Shown here one piece after another: positions 10,260 through 20,936 of a stretch of 64,000 nucleotides of DNA; the first letter of the stretch is position 1; each line of letters opens with the position of its first letter. The translations under genes were made by a program, and so were the position numbers. This DNA is from Gibbula magus (lineage: Eukaryota > Mollusca > Gastropoda > Trochida > Trochidae), in contig OW388290.1 in the NCBI GenBank assembly GCA_936450465.1, forward strand, positions 22,433,457-22,497,456, written 5' to 3'. The notes below the pieces were generated by a model that did no database searches, had not been told where the DNA came from, and was given only the letters and a program-made list of their open reading frames with translations.

Positions 10260-11282
10260 AACCTTTCAGGAACTAGCATTGCAACTTGTCAGTTTTGAAC
10301 GTCATCAATTACTTGAAAATGCTGTTCATATACTTCTGGTCCACTGGGGGCATACATTCCAGCATGGCCTTGATGTCTTGCACTTTTCATCTGACAATTT
10401 GGGTGTAAGTGTGACTTTCTTCAGCTTAGGCCAATCGATATACCTTGGACTTGTTGGTGGAGAGGACAGGCGACGTTGAGATTCCCTTTGGAACCCGACT
10501 CATATCTGCCATGAAATCAGTTCTGTACATACATCCTCAAGTTAATAAACCAGATGTTTGGCTTTTGTGAAGGGAACTTGGGAGAAGTTGAAGCATTTAG
10601 AACATTCAAGGTATTTTGCAAAATGATCTTTTCTAAGCTGTATTATGTGCAATGGGTTCTTTACCATGGCTGTTCTCATGCACTGGACCACTCCTTGGGC
10701 TGTAAATATCCTTTTGCTTCAACGACTGCTCGATGTGACTGTGGATGTTATCTACTTCCTGGATGTTACTATGCCCAGACTCAAGGAACTTTTGCTCAAT
10801 AGACGAGATCGATGCCTTCTTCACCAAATCCAGAAGTGCAAACGACATTCAAGAATTGGGATTTTATGGGACGCAAGAATCTGACCATAATGTCAGTTCT
10901 TCTGGTTTGTGTTTCTTGATAATTAGCAGCCTCGACTTCTTATGCCTTATCTTTTTTATTATGTCTTGTTTCCAGTTATCTGGATCACGCTTTCTTTTTG
11001 TCTCTCTCTCTGAACTTCCAGATCACCTGAGTTATGCTCTTTGAACAGTTGCTGCAATTTCCACTGTTTCTGCCACCTCTGATTCAAGATCATACAATTC
11101 TGACAATTCAACTGCTGAGACAATATCATTTTTTTCTTTATAGGGAAGACACATTCTTGCACCTCATTCACAATAGGTATATGGATTTCTGGTAACACCT
11201 CCAATGTTCCATTTTCATCCGAATCAGAAGCATCACTAGATGCAGAAATGGAATCTAGAAGCTTAATAGCTACATTAAACAT
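10260..11282 (-). pseudogene. Relic of a DUF7869-type transposon-associated protein
   Basis: Reading the minus strand with frame changes gives an acidic/serine-rich start at 11282 (MFNVAIKLLDSISASSDASD). Next comes TKRKRDPDNWKQDIIKK (around 10990-10940), then EELTLWSDSCVP..N.NS, and MSFALLDLVKKASISS. These are followed by IEQKFLESGHSNIQEVDNIH and IEQSLKQKDIYSP (to about 10690). Further on are HIIQLRKDHFAKYLECSKCF and SQVPFTKAKHL. The end is DIKAMLECMPPVDQKYMNSI (around 10380-10320). The series 'KRxPxxWK', 'WSDSCxPQNRN', 'KFxExGHSxxExDxIHxxIE', 'IYxP' and the C-terminal 'MxPPVxxxYM' is the arthropod/mollusc multi-copy family with a DUF7869 domain, presumed transposase-derived. At least five stops or frameshifts and a large internal deletion before EELTLW show it is dead. 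Confidence 0.6.
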
Positions 11283-11520
11283 GATTGCTAATCTAAAAAG
11301 AACATTTGGAATAATTAATTTAAACTAGAAGATGGAACAAATCAAGACTATCTATATCTTGTAAATTGAAGAGCATAAAACGCAATGTTTCATGTGATAA
11401 AAGCAGAAGTCCAAACAATCGTCAACTGAAAACACTATTCCTGAATCTTCCGAATGTGAACATTTACAAATGCTTTAATTAATGTATCTGGGGTGATAGA
11501 TGTCTCACTGACGACAAGTT

Positions 11521-11965
11521 TTATCCATTTACACACAAGCTTCTAGTAAGGTGAAGTCCTATCAAGTTGAGACAACCCTCTAGGTTCAACGATTTCAGGT
11601 TGGGAAGACTGGCAAGGAAGTTGAGACGTTGGTGTACGATATGTCCAAATATTGAAAGTTGTGTGCTTTCAACAAGCCCGTAACGAAGGTAAAGTCTGTG
11701 ACACCAGGGCTGCAAGTGAACACACATCTAGGAATGGAAAATGATCTTAAGAACTGATATTTCTTCAGAAGGAAACACAACTCTAGGAGTGAAAATTCAA
11801 GGGTATGTTGAAAGTTTACTCTCGCCATAATCATCCTGTATGTTTGATAATACCATTGAACTTCTTGCAAGAGAGTGTCAGTCTTGTCAGTGTGTCAACC
11901 AATGGCTTACATAGTTTAACAAGCACTTCAGTTGGTAGATTAAGACGTTCACAGCCATTCATTTA
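11521..11965 (-). pseudogene. Possible leucine-rich-repeat protein fragment
   Basis: After an acceptor-like TTGATTTCAG at about 11978, the minus strand reads NGCERLNLPTEVLVKLCKPL and VDTLTRLTLSCKKFNG. Then, in changing frames, it gives LEFSLLELCFLLKKYQFL, LLKAHNFQYLDISYTNV, and finally LASLPNLKSLNLEGCLNLI. The spacing of leucines (LxxLxxLxLxxC) suggests LRRs, perhaps of an F-box or ZYG11/ZER1-like protein, but no single frame spans it. It is probably an old gene fragment. The identity is uncertain and chance similarity cannot be excluded. Confidence 0.3.
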
Positions 11966-13019
11966 CCTGAAATCAAGATTGAAATATATTAAAATTGTTT
12001 CGAGAATATGATTATGTCCATCTTAACCTATCAATATTCCTAGCAGGCATTTTGTATGTAGCAATTCTTTCGTTACGAGAATGTAACCAGTTTGACATTG
12101 TATAACATTGTTGCATTCCTTTAGTGGGTCACACACTTGTTTACAGTATACATCTAACCTACTTCAGACTAAAATATTCCATTGGTTATTGATTACTTGA
12201 CAGGGGTCTTCTGTTTTGAGTTCTTACTTGAAACTTTTTGAAGCTAATTTTCCCAAAAAAGGGCCAGCTAAAGAACATTAGATTATGCTTGCCCCTTACA
12301 TTCACTTTTCTATCATCTGCCATTGGGTACAAGTCGGATTCATCCATCAATCTAAATTCAAGATTCCATCAACTGCGTTTTCTATAATCAATTGCTGTGT
12401 TTTCAAAGACCGTTGTGTAACCCATTGATATTGTAATATTAATTTGTATTAGCCTGAAATTGTTACTTTAAACGTTTTGTAATCATAGTGTCCTATCTCC
12501 ATTTATTTATCGAAAATGCTAGTTTATACCTAATAAATACTTTAAGTTCATGAAAGAAGCAAATTTGTAAATATAAATGTTATACTAATGTTTAGGTAAG
12601 TTTCTGTATTTCACTTGTATTTGGTCAAAATGTCATTAAAATTACCCACCACTATGCCATGCTTCCTGGGGTCTTAAGGATCATAAGGTTATATATATCC
12701 ATGTGACTTGGAACCATAGAGTTCTATCTCCAGGTCACATGATCTTGTTCAGTGTTGTGATTGGATGTGGACATAGAACCTTCTGGTTCTGAGGAACATT
12801 TTAGGTTTTGGACATAGAACCATATAATTCCCTTTTTAAAGTTCTTTAGGTTACAGATATGGACTTGAACTTGTTATATAATCATGCAGAAAAACTAACA
12901 AAAAAAGTTAAACCTCAATTTTCACGAAAAGTGGACATAAAACCTTCTGTTTCTCAGGCGACGAAATGAGTATATATGGAATCCATATTAGAAACCAGTT
13001 TCTCATATTCGGTATTATA
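11966..13019. other. No gene seen
   Basis: AT-rich. Short internal repeats around GGACATAGAACCTTCTGGTT (12771-12800) and GGACATAAAACCTTCTGTTT (12933-12955) are the only structure noticed. Confidence 0.4.
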
Positions 13020-14340
13020 TAAACTAATCATCACAACAATTCCATGATGTACAAACGAAACTTGTATTGAACACTCTGTTGAAAGAATAGTCTGACATTT
13101 AGTTTATAGATAAGATGAGATAATTAAGCTGGCATTAGACAACATTAAAATGCAGAAACCTGATCACTGTTAAGAAAAACTCACATATTCTCTATTCAAA
13201 GACTAGAAGTTTCGTTTGATACAAATTAACATATTACTGATTTTCACGAAAATTAGTAACCAAGATTACAGAGTACCACTTCCTTATAACTGGAGTTTAT
13301 TTTTCTTTTGGTGTCGGCGAAGGGAAGTGTGTGTTTTCGTGATTACCAAGGTTTCCTGTTTCTTCATCAACATTAGGTGATAAACAAATTGATTATTTGT
13401 TTGCACAATGGTTTATAAGTCAATTCGTAAATGCATTTTCCATTTGAAAAGTTCCTTACCCAATAATGATTCAGTTTAGACAAACATACCCTTGCTTAAA
13501 GCTTTTTCATTTGTGGTTTTAATGATACAGCTGCTTCCGGAATTTGCGTAATACATTTTTAAAAATTATACCTTTTCTTGAGTGGTTTGCTCCATATCGT
13601 TTCTTATCCCCATGTCAGTGAACGTGGTATGTAATTAATGGGAATGCAGTTAGAAGGTGTGGATGCCTCAAAGGACAAGCATGATAAAAAGGTAATAATT
13701 GAAAAGCTGACATCCTGTTCACCCTCCAGGTATACTTTGATGAAAACGAAATAAATATGACAGCAATTTATAAATGTTACATTAGAGCAAATTGTTTCTT
13801 TTAATTTGAATATCATGTGGTGTCGTCAAGGTGTTATGGACCAAATTATGTACGTGTTCAGATCATTGATTGGGACACAATTAACATACGGTAGCCCATG
13901 TGTGCAATTGTGATTGACGTTTCATAATGGAACTGTCTAGCGGGGTGAGTTGTTTGATCTTTCCCTCACTATTGTAACTAGAGATGACGGTAGCCCTTTT
14001 ACAGTTTCTATAATAAACAATATTCAGAAACAAATACAGAATAAGACCACATGTTTTGTAACACCGACTATTGTTATCAATCATCATCAGCAGCAGCAGC
14101 AGTGTTCCTGTGAAACACCTACAGATTTTGATTATTTTACTGATTTTGATTATTTACAGATCCGATGAAGTTTTATGTTTAGCTCAGTAAAATGTGTTGA
14201 CATTGATTTACTTGTCACTGAAACAGCAATTTACAATTATTTATATTCGGGAATATTGGAAAAAAGATCAAACAATATTTCTTGAGTGTATATTAAAACT
14301 GTTTTTGCGAGGAAAATAAGTAATGATTTTAGTAATTTAT
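13020..14340. repeat. Segmental duplication D, copy 2
   Basis: Counterpart of 3540-5370 (anchors listed there). It lacks the SINE: around 14030-14060 the sequence runs ATTCAGAAACAAATACAGAA and on to GACCACATG uninterrupted, giving the empty site. It contains a short CAG run (14086-14101) that copy 1 lacks. Confidence 0.75.
13659..13729 (+). other. Exon-like segment conserved between copies of duplication D (copy 2)
   Basis: It reads VDASKDKHDKKV..EKLTSCSPS and ends CAG|GTATAC. It is the same length as, and in frame with, the segment at 4078-4148. Here the first codon is GTG, so if it is an exon it would be internal. Confidence 0.25.
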
Positions 14341-16490
14341 ATATTACACCAAGGCACTTGATTTCACAATATCTTAGCAAGTTCTACATTGGTTTGACAT
14401 TTACTTTGGTCTTGGAAATATACGAGCAAGACTTTATTAAGTCAGCCACGTCTTCTTTTAGATAACGCTTTTTTAGTGAATATACTATAATCAACTTTAT
14501 AATCAGGCTTTTAGCATTTGAATATGTTTATAACCATGTTGTTGAATAAAATCAGGACACGACGTAAATATATATTTTTCTGACTCATTCCCGAAAGGAA
14601 ATATTTATCATTTAGGTCAGTTTCATCTACCAGATACGCATCTAATAACATGAACGTAACACATATCAGAATATGTTTATTAAAACCTATATGCTAATTG
14701 AAAACTTCAGTGATGATGCTGTATCACGTTTTCATCTAGTTATTATTGTAGAATGTAAAAATCATCTGCTAATCTTTAGATTCCTCAATCATCATGTCAG
14801 CGTTTTGAATCTGATGACGCACAAACATTCACCCTTCGTAAAAAATAATGGCATTTAAAAATATTATTTGATGATTTTCGTTAACGTAGCTGCACATGAC
14901 TAACGTGCAGTTGTACATGGTATCTAAGGGAGATAAACTCATGTGCTGTTTACGCAGACATTTACAGTTCTTTCCGTTGGTCTTATAATTTTAATGGCTG
15001 ATACTGTACTAAGTTTTAAAACGCAGGTAAATGACAACTGAAATATGAATTCATGGAATAGAGAAAATATCTTATTTTTTTAACTTGAACCTTTTCTGGA
15101 AGTTAAGCCTAATACAATATATAAACATATGTTTTACAAATTCACTCATCAACTGTTCTTCGCACGGGGCATTCCATGGATTGAACCTAAACAGGATCAA
15201 CTGGCAATAGAGCACCATATATCACCCTTTAACAATATCAAGCCTTTATACTGACAGATAAGACATGGGACTTTGAAAAGCAACACAAGAAGTATCTCAT
15301 GTAAATAACATATAATTATCCAGATTCTAAGTAAATTCTGAGAAAATAAATGAAAATAGTTGCCATTAAAAATTCAATTTAAAAAATAGTGTTGATCGAT
15401 AACTTAGCTAGCTCAATACACACTTTTTAAGTTCAAAATATGTTAAAGTAATACTTCTGACACTTTGAACAGATACAACTGTAGTTGACGTCAATGGTAA
15501 ACTGAAATAGACTCTGCAACAATGATTAGATGTCAAAAATTTGATGTAGTAGCGGTAAATTCTTGAAATCAATACATTTGAAGAAGAAATACCTACCTTT
15601 AACATTTTTTTTAAATAAAATGGATTAGTATGGAAATTTTATTACCCATATGGTTGCAAATAACCTAGTTGATATGTTCGATACACGATAGAAATAAAAT
15701 AAAATGATTAATTAAGAAATTAAAATAAAAACGAAACTCGTGCACATTTGTGTATAATCCTCGCTCTTGCTCGGGCAAAACAAAATTCACACTCGTTTCG
15801 TAAGAGTCATATGACCCACTTCCTCGAGTAATAATCTCCATATTATCAATGGGAAGGGAACCAACTTATACAACACCTGCCTCATATACCGGGTATCCAT
15901 TGATAGATATAACTGCCAATGAAAGAACACAATGTAATGTTTTCTATTTTTCGTTGAGCGTAAATTTCATTTGAATTCAGTTAAAATCATAAGAAATGTA
16001 CTGAATCAGTTTTGTTTTAATAGGTTCACAAAATAAATCACGCATGAGGTGAAAAATACCAACATCATCTGTAATCAGTAATAAAATTAGTTTACTGTTA
16101 TTAAAAGCTTTGATCTAATGTGGTGCATGCATAAAATATATAAAAACATCATATCGCAGTGTCAGTAATTTATGATCCTGTATAAACATATTTCTCATAG
16201 ATGAAACCATCCACGTAAATGTCACATGTGATAGAGAATTTATTCATCAGAATGTTTGCAGTGTAAACTAATCAATCATTCATAATCTGCAAACGAGAAT
16301 TTCATTTAACATGAACAAACCAATCTAGGCAAAGCATGGCTTGAGAGGGAAGTAAATTAGAAAAATGATAAGCCTGTCATGCCATAAAAATAAACAAATC
16401 AATGATATAAATATTTGATTAAGACACTCCGGTTTTGACGTGTAAGTGGAAAGTATGTAAAAAGTATATATAAACTTTACATTACTCAGT
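14341..16490. other. No gene seen; start of duplication E near the right end
   Basis: AT-rich without long frames. A weak inverted repeat lies at about 15730-15812 (ACGAAACTCG..CGTTTCGT around CTCGCTCTTGCTCGG), resembling the better hairpins listed elsewhere. From about 16195 to 16345 the sequence matches 21600-21710 (TGTCACATGTGATAG, ACGAGAATTTCAT). Confidence 0.4.
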
Positions 16491-17031
16491 AGTATGAAGG
16501 AGACACGAGTTTTATGTATATACACCTCCTTCTTGCAGGAGTGCGACGTGTCGGTGCAGATGCCAACACCGTTATCAAGGCCTACACACATTTTTTACAG
16601 GCTGACAGAAATGATGCGATGACGCGATTACTTTTATTTACGCCTTTTCTTTTTAATGAAGAGATTAATTCCATTTAGACAAACTTCTAACCGATTAAAA
16701 TATTTACACAATGATACATATTAAAACAAAGCACAAACCCTCTTAAATATGTGTTACTATTCCAAATGGTCAATAATCTCACCCCTACTCTTCATCTCAA
16801 CAGAAAAGAGTAACATTTTCAAGGTCCAATGTTTTCTTAGGCTGAAATTAGAATTATCTGCCACTTTCTTTTGTTAAAACCTAGAAAAAAAGACCTGATG
16901 CGGGCGGAAACCAGAAACACATTCTTTTCTTTCTTTTTTTGGCCTAACGGTATAAGCATTTACACCGAAACGTCACCCTCCTGCAGTAAAGACGTTGTAT
17001 ACACATAGAACTCGTTTCTCCTTCATCTTTC
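16491..17031. mobile_element. Inverted pair of Penelope-like element ends
   Basis: The left arm is about 16491-16588 and the right arm about 16944-17031; they are reverse complements of each other with moderate divergence. On the right, AACGGTATAAGC..ACACCGAAACGTCAC is followed by CCTCCTGCAG, TTGTATACACAT and CTCGTTTCTCCTTCAT. The left arm read on the minus strand has CTTGATAACGGTGTTGG, GCACCGACACGTCG, CTCCTGCAAG and CTCGTGTCTCCTTCAT. This hairpin-plus-GAAACGTC end also closes the Penelope-like element at 35.8 kb (CTTGATAACGGTATAAGG..ACCGAAACGTCG). No reverse transcriptase remains between the arms. It is a deleted remnant with the same head-to-head arrangement as the 34-36 kb copy. Confidence 0.55.
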
Positions 17032-17104
17032 AATCTTCAACTTGTAATGCCTTTGAAAGAAGTAAGTCCGTAGTATGATGTAACTAGATATATGTGCATG
17101 TGAT

Positions 17105-17770
17105 GCATTGTGATGTCCCCCGCTCCAACTTTCAATCCAACCTTGTCCTCTTTTTCACTTATGATTTTGAGATAGAGGTTCGAAAATGTTCCATATCCCT
17201 ATATGCACTTAGTTCAAACCGTTTCCATGGAAACCAGAAAAAAAAAATCAGAATAACTTAAGTAGCAAAAGGCACCACTCCAACACTATGTCTAACCACA
17301 CACCAGGTTTCGTGAAAAATACAGCATAGATTCTGAGAAAGAGGCCGGAAAAGGTCACTACCCCCCACATGCACTAAGTTCAAACTGTTTCCTTGGAAAC
17401 CAGAAAGAATATAAAAAAATCAGAATAACCTAAGTAGCAAAAGGCACCACTCCAACACTAGGTCTAACAACACACCAGGTTTCGTGAAAAAATACTGCAT
17501 AGATTTTGAGAAAGTGGCCGGAAAAGGTCACTACCCCCTCGTGCACTAAGTTCAAACTGTTTCCATGGAAACCAGAAAAAATATAAAAATCAGAATAACC
17601 TAAGTCATCTAGTAGAAAAGGGCACCACTCCAACACTTGGTCTAACCACATACCAAGTTTCGTAAAAAATATTAAACGGTTTTTGAGATATGGCCCGGAA
17701 ACGAAAGCATTTCGGAATCACGGAAGGACGGAATCACGGACGGAGGCGAAAACATTATGTCTCCCGCAAA
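17105..17770. repeat. Tandem-core dispersed repeat, three units of about 170 bp
   Basis: Units start at about 17205, 17371 and 17542 with GCACTAAGTTCAAAC. Each contains TTTCCATGGAAACCAGAAA or a variant, GGCACCACTCCAACACT, ACCAGGTTTCGTGAAAAA or a variant, and GGCCCGGAAA or GGCCGGAAAAGG. The head has GTGATGTCCCCCGC (about 17111) and the tail has CGGACGGAGGCG with ATGTCTCCCGC, so the two ends are roughly inverted. It has the same architecture as 9458-9870 with an unrelated core, and is probably a non-autonomous Helitron-like element. Confidence 0.65.
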
Positions 17771-19633
17771 GCTTTTTAATGTCATCTTCTCGAATGATTA
17801 AATTTCAGAAATTCTTTAAAGGCTTCTTCATTCTTTACAATTGAAAGATGATTTGATTGATTAATTTGTGAGCAGATTTTTATTTACAAAATAATTCACG
17901 ATAAAATGATTGTGAATTTCTTATGCTCTCAAAAAGGAAGCACATTTTAATTTGATTTTATCATATATAACAAACTCTTTAGCTAACTTGAAAATTCTGA
18001 TGGTAAATAGTTGAAGTAGCGTCCATATTCCATCTGGGTCAGGTCCTCGCCTCTATCTGACAGGGGTCGTTGCAGCTAATCACGGACTCACCTCTATCAT
18101 TGGACTGGTCAGATGATGTGGACATCATGACCAGTGGTCAGTCGCCTTGGACCTACCAGGATTAACAACTTAGATATGTAATCGAACAGATAATACATAA
18201 GTTTGTATATGATGAATATAATAGAACTTTTGATGTAACGTGACAAAATGATTCATTCCATCTGCGAAATTGTTTGAAGTGATTGTTGTGGTATAACTGT
18301 TGTAAATATACCATCGCTACGTTTACAATAGCATCAACAGATTTATGTGGCACGTGACCCAAGTGATACGTGTGTTCTTGGATAATTTGAACATAGATAC
18401 CAGCAAATACCCCGTTAAATGGTAATCTGCTCAAGACAGACATCAACAATGAAAGATCCTAAGCTATTATAATAGCATACACAAGCAAAGCAGAAACGGT
18501 GCAGTTAAGTAATGTTTATCAACTTCTGCGTTATTTGTGTTCCATGTATCCCAATATTGTCATCGTCACGCTATTGTCACATGACAAGGATTGATGACAC
18601 ACTCTGAAATAAAACAAATAAAATGTGACTTGTAATTTATGGTACCACTCTCTGTATCAGCGACTATGTCATAGTTGTAAAATATAAAACCATAGACACT
18701 TAACCATTAACACTGTATGAACAGTAAACATTAAGGTGATTTAAGAACATGAATATCAGTCCTAGATACATGTGAAAATGTTAAAGTCTATGGATTCTTA
18801 TTTAATAATGCTTAGATGATGAATGTTCGCTATTGGATGTTGTATTGTTACTTTGTATCCACTTTTGATGAATATATCAACGTAATGTACTGATATTGAT
18901 TTCTATTAAAGTGGATACAAATGATAGACAAAGTACATGATGACACATGTGTGATGTAACCTTTTAATAGATGAGTGATTGAAGTGATTGCGAAGGAAAT
19001 ATTACATTCCCAAATACTTCATTATTCTAAAAAGTGCTTTACTACCTTATCATTGTAAATGTAAGAATATGTTTTATATAATGTTGATAACAATTGAGTA
19101 CAATGTTACAAATACTTTACAACAACAACCTCTTTATTTGAGTCTTTGAATATGAGCAGTTAGTTAGCCAATATTGCATATGCATTTAAATTGATGACGT
19201 ATTTGGGACACATTGTGTTGTTTACAATCATTATTATAAATAATTTTGCAAACATTTGACATAAATTAGACATAATAAATGTAAACCCTTGTCAGCGACA
19301 AATTCGAAAACATCAGCAAATGGTAAAACAAAATGCATTATGTTTACAAACTGAAAACACAATTCCGATTTTTTTTTACAGAGTTTGTAAGGAAATTAAC
19401 GTGCCATGAGGTGATGCTGAGTCGAATGTTTTCTAAGATAAAAAAAACTCTATATTTAGCTAGAAATTGAGGAACATCGTCACCTTGAATGAAAACTTAA
19501 ACCCGATTGAAAGCATAGAATTTGAGAGTTGTCATGAAGCAGGTTTGACACATTGTTCTAAATGTTCTCGGTGTTACATACAGTTTATAACCACGTGGTA
19601 CTTCGTAAATGGGTTCCATAACAATCTGTTATG
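17771..19633. repeat. Duplication E, copy 1 (right part), otherwise no gene
   Basis: The segment 18020-18180 (CTGACAGGGGTCGTTGCAGC, GGACTCACCTCTAT, CATGACCAGTGGTCAGT) matches 21960-22115 at about 80%. Together with the match at 16195-16345 this makes a duplication E about 4-5 kb away, interrupted in this copy by the Penelope remnant and the tandem repeat. The remainder is AT-rich with no gene. A 95-codon frame at 18162-18449 has no motif. Confidence 0.5.
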
Positions 19634-19645
19634 ATATATATATAT

Positions 19646-19715
<70 letters not shown>
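19634..19715. repeat. (TA)n(TG)n microsatellite
   Basis: A short ATATATATA run is followed by an uninterrupted (TG)n run of about 65 bases, ending at TGTGTCATAAC. Confidence 0.98.
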
Positions 19716-19716
<1 letters not shown>

Positions 19717-20065
19717 ATAACACTTCAAGTAATTTGATTGGCCAGGATCAACTTAGACACTGCCTGGACTACTTTATTCATCCATAAAAAGAACGTGAAT
19801 TCATTCGTGAAATTACAATAATAGTAATTTACAATATATGTTGCAGTTATAATCTATATTGATTGATTTTAATGAATAATTGACAAATAATCACGACTAG
19901 AGCAGAGCTAATACGCACAAAGTTGAGAATGCAGCAAGAGTTTTTGATATCTGTCTTACCGTTGGGATTGACATTGCAACGAAACGCTATTCTTAGTCTC
20001 CCGAGGAAAACAACGTGCTTGTATGGGTAAACAGTCACTTCATACTCACAAGACAAACGTAACGT

Positions 20066-20641
20066 CATCCTCGATAATCCAGCGCTATTGTTCAAGTAAA
20101 TCTACACACAAGCGCTGGAAAACAGTAAGGGTATTTATCCCTAACCTAGTTACCTCCTCTTGGGTCCATGCTATCCAACCAGAAACGAAACGCAGACACT
20201 ATCTGCGTAAACAACTCGACCAATCAAAACGCATCACTATCGTTGTTTATAGAAACAAACATGGCGGCGGCCGACTCACTCGATTACGATAAAGTTTGTA
20301 ACAAATTCAGCGTAGAAAACCTGACAGAAACTCAAAAGAAAGTTTTAAGAAGAATGTACGAGAAGAAGGGTGTATTCATGTCCATCAAAACGGCTGGAGG
20401 TAAATGATTAAAATCCCTGTGATACCAGGCGTTCCCAATCATCTGCGAAAGCCAAGATCCTGACACGAGAGTGCTTGTTATTTCACCCTTGAATTCAAGT
20501 GATCTCATTGTTTGTTAGAAAGCAAGCGTTTCGCTGAGTCATTGCGAAGGGAGGTAACTAGGTTAAGGATAAATACCCTTACTGTTTTCCAGCGCTTGGG
20601 TGTAGATTTATCGGAACAATAGCGCTGGATTATCGAGGATG
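20066..20641. mobile_element. 576-bp TIR element with helicase fragment (copy 2)
   Basis: The inverted repeats are 20066-20157 and 20550-20641. The left flank ACGTAACGT (20057-20065) and right flank ACATAACGT (20642-20650) form a 9-bp target duplication with one mismatch, independent of copy 1. About 20 differences separate the two copies over their whole length, so the helicase fragment was inside before the family spread. Confidence 0.85.
20261..20510 (+). pseudogene. RecQ-like helicase N-terminal fragment (copy 2)
   Basis: The frame is intact from MAAADSLDYDKVCNKF through NLTETQKKVLRRMYEKKGVF to SIKTAGGK, stopping at TGA 20405-20407. Here the Walker A glycine is replaced (KTAGGK instead of KTGGGK). 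Beyond the stop the same frame continues with KSL, a segment equivalent to CYQAFPIICE, and the motif Ia equivalent, as in copy 1. Upstream are CCAAT-type boxes (around 20175 and 20219). It keeps the longest open frame of the two, but would encode only about 48 residues of helicase from this ATG. Confidence 0.7.
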
Positions 20642-20817
20642 ACATAACGTACGCTTCCTGTGAATCTATAACGTCGCAATATTGTGAACTTATAGATAAT
20701 GTGACAGGGTTGATATTACTCCGCAGTTCCGTTTCTTTAAAAAGACAACACAAACATATTTTAAAACACAATACATCATATGAAATATAAGTCGGTAATA
20801 AATAGAAACATACCTCG

Positions 20818-20936
20818 TTCCCCTTTCATATCAAGTTTATGTCCCTCGTGAAATAATTTTGGTTTGTCTCTCGCCAAGGCTCGAGACAAAGCAAAATTAT
20901 TTCGCTCGGGACAAAAACTTGATATGAAAGGGGAAG
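20818..20936. repeat. Hairpin palindrome with arms of about 55-60 bp
   Basis: The left arm (TTCCCCTTTCATATCAAGTT, ATGTCCCTCG, GAAATAATTTTG) pairs with the right arm (CAAAATTATTTCGCTC, GGGACAAAAACTTG, ATATGAAAGGGGAA) at nearly 90%. The apex is CTCGCCAAGGCTCGAG. It contains no coding capacity. The architecture matches the hairpins at 30.6, 47.4 and 62.4 kb although the arm sequences differ. Confidence 0.85.

Noticed and set aside
10249..11044. Several plus-strand frames of 76-99 codons
   Set aside because: Shadows of the minus-strand DUF7869-like relic.
14086..14101. CAG run as a polyglutamine gene
   Set aside because: Only about five repeats, with no supported frame or flanking coding signal.
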